NCBI GenBank assembly: GCA_026125285.1
Contig: JAHCLO010000029.1
Span: forward strand, 1-64,000
Source of the DNA: Verrucomicrobiia bacterium
GTDB taxonomy: Bacteria; Verrucomicrobiota; Verrucomicrobiia; Limisphaerales; JADLHS01
DNA: 64,000 bases
Direction of reading: 5' to 3'
Shown here one piece after another: positions 61,344-64,000 of this stretch (its first letter is position 1; each line of letters begins with the position of its first letter). The position numbers and the translations under genes are program-made. The notes beneath the pieces are model-generated. The model was not told the DNA's origin, ran no database searches, and saw only the letters and a list, made by a program, of their open reading frames with translations.

Positions 61344-62609
61344 ATGACCGAGAACCGTAAATGGTCGGTGAAGTGCGGTAGCGTGACCGTGTGGATCAGG
61401 CTTCAACGCCCGACCAAAGATAATCTGAACTACCGGTGCTACACGCTCGACTACACCGAGAACGGTCGCCGGATGCGCCCCTCATTCGGGACACTGAAGG
61501 ACGCCAAGAAGGAAGCGAAGACGGTCGCCCAGCGGTTGTCACGAGGGGACATCGGCAACGTGGTGCTCAACGGGAACACACGCCTGGAGTATTCACGGGC
61601 AGTCGAGTCGCTGGCACCGCTGAATGTCTCGCTTGACGTGGCCGCCGCCGACTACGCCAAGGCAACCCAGCTTCTCAACGGGAAAGGATCGTTGCTCGAT
61701 GCTGCCCGCTACTATGCGGTCACTCACGGTGCTGACATGTGTCCCATTGGCACCAGGCTACTGGTTGATGACCTACTGCGCACAAGGGAAGCCAACCACG
61801 CCAGCGAACGGCATGTTGACGACTTGCGCTCCCGCCTTGGCCGGTTTGCTGACGCCTTCCAGTGCGACATTCATCTAATCCGTCCGGCCCAAGTCCAGGA
61901 CTTCCTAAGTTCGCTGAAGCTGTCGCCACGCACCGTGAACAATTTTCGGATGGCGATCTCGAACCTTTTCGCTCACGCACGACTCCGCAATCACGTCCCG
62001 AAGGACTTTGATCCACTGAAGGACATGCCAAGGGCCAAAGAGGTTGACGGTGTGGTTGAGATTTACTCGCCAGACGAGTTGGTAGCGTTGCTCACCAACG
62101 CCAGGAGCGAAATGATTCCCTACATGACCATCGCCGCTTTCGCTGGCCTCCGACAAGCGGAACTCTCCAGGCTGGACTGGGAGGAGATCAAGGATGACCA
62201 CATCGTGATTCTCGGCGGCAAGACAAAGACCGGGCGACACCGGCACGCTCCACTGTTGCCGAACCTTGCTGCTTGGCTGGAGAAGCATCGCAAGGCGTCG
62301 GGGCCGGTGGTGCCGTTCAAGAATGTGACCAACCAACTGTGCAAACTCCTTCGCCAATCTGAGGTTCAATCCAAACACAACGGTTTGCGCCATGCTTTCG
62401 GTTCGCACCGATTGGCCAGCCTGAAAGACCCAGCGAAAGTCGCATACGAAATGGGGAATACGACGGCGATGGTCTTCAAGCACTACCGGAAGGTCGTCAC
62501 CGAGCTTGAATCATTGCGGTGGTTCTCGATCTACCCGGACGCTGAGGGTAAGCCGACGTTGCTGATTCAGAATCAAATTGAGGCAGCACCGGTGCCGGTG
62601 GCAGCGTGA
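61344..62609 (+). CDS. Tyrosine-type site-specific recombinase (integrase)
   Basis: 421 residues. A SAM-like N-terminal DNA-binding domain covers about 110-215 and the catalytic domain the last 180. Catalytic residues: Arg in AAFAGLRQAELSRLDW, His-X-X-Arg in HNGLRHAFGSHRL and the His/Tyr pair in MGNTTAMVFKHYRKVV. It starts 117 bases from the 3' end of tRNA-Asp and is transcribed away from it, as expected for an integrase that uses this tRNA as attachment site. Confidence 0.93.
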   Translation: MTENRKWSVKCGSVTVWIRLQRPTKDNLNYRCYTLDYTENGRRMRPSFGTLKDAKKEAKTVAQRLSRGDIGNVVLNGNTRLEYSRAVESLAPLNVSLDVAAADYAKATQLLNGKGSLLDAARYYAVTHGADMCPIGTRLLVDDLLRTREANHASERHVDDLRSRLGRFADAFQCDIHLIRPAQVQDFLSSLKLSPRTVNNFRMAISNLFAHARLRNHVPKDFDPLKDMPRAKEVDGVVEIYSPDELVALLTNARSEMIPYMTIAAFAGLRQAELSRLDWEEIKDDHIVILGGKTKTGRHRHAPLLPNLAAWLEKHRKASGPVVPFKNVTNQLCKLLRQSEVQSKHNGLRHAFGSHRLASLKDPAKVAYEMGNTTAMVFKHYRKVVTELESLRWFSIYPDAEGKPTLLIQNQIEAAPVPVAA

Positions 62610-62616
62610 TTTGTCG

Positions 62617-62877
62617 TCAACGACTGCTGGACGATGTAGTGCCGACCGGATAACCGACCCCAAAGTTGCGGCGGAGCGCCTGTTCAACATCATGCCAGAT
62701 GAACCTGACGGTTCTCGTGGGCTTCACATACGGGACGAGTCGCTGCTCCATCCAGTTCTCAACTGTGCGCAATGAAACATTCATACGACGAGCAAGCTGT
62801 TCTTTTGTCAGCACGTCCTCGTTGACCTGGGCTTCAGCAGCCGATTCCAGCGTGCCTTTGCTAACCGTCTTCGCCAT
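62617..62877 (-). CDS. Excisionase-like helix-turn-helix protein
   Basis: 86 residues from the ATG at 62877. The core is VLTKEQLARRMNVSLRTVEN, WMEQRLVPYVKPTRTVRF and IWHDVEQALRRNFG, a winged-helix domain of the MerR/excisionase superfamily. It is convergent with the integrase gene, with only seven bases between the two stops. It probably controls excision or transcription of the element. Confidence 0.8.
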   Translation of the reverse strand: MAKTVSKGTLESAAEAQVNEDVLTKEQLARRMNVSLRTVENWMEQRLVPYVKPTRTVRFIWHDVEQALRRNFGVGYPVGTTSSSSR

Positions 62878-63183
62878 GCAATGAAGAACGCAAGGCGTAG
62901 CAAAAGATGATTTGGCACTCTTTTGTAGACGTTTTTCACGACGCCACCCTTCCCCAAAAAATCTGTTCTTCAAATAGACGGGACTGCCATCAGAACTGGT
63001 TACCCGTCATAGGGGCGCTTGAAGTCCAAGCTCCCTGGCCGTGGAAGGCCAAAGCCGGTCGAACAACAGACACCAGCTTTACCGTCCCGGTCTCCTGAGC
63101 GTTTTCACCGGCGCAATTTCCACCAGGAGACCGGCGACGGTTTTATTGTTTCCGCAGTGATCGACTGCGGATGGAAGGCCGGT
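62878..63183. other. Intergenic region inside the integrated element
   Basis: 306 bases between divergent small genes. A frame on the plus strand from 63019 spans it, but its residues before 63184 look non-coding (Arg/Pro-rich). It probably holds the divergent promoters and operator of the element. Confidence 0.5.
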
Positions 63184-63420
63184 ATGCCAATTACAACGAC
63201 ACCGAGGGGAGGCCCCTCCCCACAACGCAGTCAGAGCTATGACGACAACAACCGTGGCGTCCTATTCTGGCAGGCCGAGAAAGAAGCGGACAACCATCCC
63301 GACTGGACAGGCAACATCAACATCGACGGTCGCAGGTTTGAGATCGCCGGTTGGTGCCGTAAGGCCGAGAAGACAGGCCAGGACTACATCTCGATCAAGG
63401 TATCGAAGGAGTTGTTCTAG
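63184..63420 (+). CDS. Small DUF736-like protein of the mobile element
   Basis: 78 residues from the ATG at 63184. NRGVLFWQAEKEADNHPDWT, GNINIDGRRFEIAGWCRKAE and DYISIKVSKELF give a small beta-rich domain like those found next to replication and conjugation genes (DUF736-like). It may bind single-stranded DNA, but this is inference. The first 20 residues are doubtful: in another frame a short peptide (MEGRYANYNDTEGRPLPTTQ) is encoded just upstream, so the start could be different. Confidence 0.55.
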   Translation: MPITTTPRGGPSPQRSQSYDDNNRGVLFWQAEKEADNHPDWTGNINIDGRRFEIAGWCRKAEKTGQDYISIKVSKELF

Positions 63421-63479
63421 CCGCAACCAAAGCCTGCTTCTTGGGCGCACACGGGAGGCAGGCCAACCAATTCCCACTT

Positions 63480-64000
63480 ATGTCAGAGACCGAGAAGTTC
63501 AGCTTTTATCGCCATTTTGCCGAGAAGGACTCGACGACCGTTGCGAACGTCGAGCAAGTCCACCAGATCGTATCAGGCGCAACTGCCTGGGATGTGTGGG
63601 TGCGTGCTCGCCGTGACAAACCTTCCCTGGAGGAATACACGAATGAGATCAGGGACAAGCGGCAAATGATGATCGATGAGGGCTACGACAAGGCTCAGGT
63701 CAAGCGTGAGTTCGCCGAAATAAAGAAGGCCCTGTTGTGCGTAGCGTGGTCTTGTTTTATGACTCCTAGCCGGAACAAGCTCAACGCCAGTCACCACTCT
63801 GGATTGATCTGCGTGGACTTCGACAATCTTGACGCCGATAGTATTGACCGTCTGTGGAAACAGATCATAAAGGACAAGCAAACGCTCTACGCCTTCCTCA
63901 GCCCAAGTGGTGCGGGGGTGAAAGTGGTGGCCCGTGTAAGCGGGCAGGAGTCGTGGCTGCCGAAAGGTGATGTTTACCCGCAGTCCGAGTTGAACGAGGC
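63480..64000 (+). CDS. BT4734/VirE-N-like replication protein, N-terminal part (cut by window edge)
   Basis: The ATG at 63480 opens a frame that continues to the end (173 codons). After a short helical region, SWSCFMTPSRNK-type sequence (CVAWSCFMTPSRNKLNASHH) leads to SGLICVDFDNLDADSIDRLW and AFLSPSGAGVKVVARVSGQE. Those three blocks fit the BT4734-like (VirE N-terminal) domain that precedes primase or helicase domains in mobile elements. The two Asp in VDFDNLD are probable metal ligands. The rest of the protein lies beyond the window. Confidence 0.75.
   Translation, partial: MSETEKFSFYRHFAEKDSTTVANVEQVHQIVSGATAWDVWVRARRDKPSLEEYTNEIRDKRQMMIDEGYDKAQVKREFAEIKKALLCVAWSCFMTPSRNKLNASHHSGLICVDFDNLDADSIDRLWKQIIKDKQTLYAFLSPSGAGVKVVARVSGQESWLPKGDVYPQSELNE

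Larger units (their letters stand above)
61227..64000. mobile_element. Left end of an element integrated at tRNA-Asp (continues beyond window)
   Basis: Directly after the tRNA come a tyrosine recombinase gene, a divergent excisionase-like gene and a replication-type protein. This is the usual layout of integrative elements or satellite prophages. The right end and second attachment site are not in the window; no second copy of the tRNA 3' end is seen before 64000. Confidence 0.8.

Overview
The window comes from a high-GC, free-living Verrucomicrobiota bacterium, most likely of the Limisphaerales/Pedosphaera type. The evidence is an Akkermansia-like Amuc_1098-1101 pilus operon at the left edge, three stand-alone pseudopilins with long secreted tails, a PVC-type haem-binding CxxCH dehydrogenase, a TIGR04073-like lipoprotein, and many small palindromic repeats between genes. 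These assignments come from reading the translated sequence and motifs; no database search was run.

Layout: 1-5651 (minus) is a pilus assembly operon (PilM-PilN fusion, PilO-like, PilP-like position, secretin). 5946-8635 (minus) is a translationally coupled response regulator and histidine kinase. 8755-17115 (plus) holds a pseudopilin, a large repeat-containing secreted protein, and a tight three-gene cluster of two BNR_4 beta-propeller proteins and a TIM-barrel glycosidase-like protein, probably for polysaccharide breakdown. 17358-19835 (minus) has a pseudopilin and a LamG-like secreted protein downstream of a clear cobalamin riboswitch. 20062-23073 (plus) encodes a collagen-like secreted protein and a small secreted protein.

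23239-33472 is mostly housekeeping: DUF255 thioredoxin-like protein, CPBP protease and thiL, Uma2, tsaE and tsaB, ispE, an exosortase-associated lipoprotein, a Nif3-like protein, hisD and pyrF. 33473-39131 is accessory: decayed small genes, an SDH Clp-fold proteinase, an ABM monooxygenase, two peptide-type ABC ATPases with a PP2C phosphatase between them, a truncated ATPase copy, and palindromic elements (one in frame inside a coding sequence). 39213-47822 holds a membrane protein/pseudopilin pair, the CxxCH dehydrogenase, xylA, scpA, scpB and thiE.

48012-53039 is an Mrp-type Na+/H+ antiporter operon that stops after subunit D; subunits E, F and G are missing and remnant and repeat DNA follows. 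53280-60870 holds a PfkB kinase, ThuA protein, SDR epimerase, a TlpA-like thioredoxin, an M42 peptidase and two conserved hypotheticals. At 61150 a tRNA-Asp(GTC) is followed by a tyrosine recombinase, an excisionase-like HTH protein and a BT4734-like replication protein. This is the left end of an integrated element that continues past the right edge.
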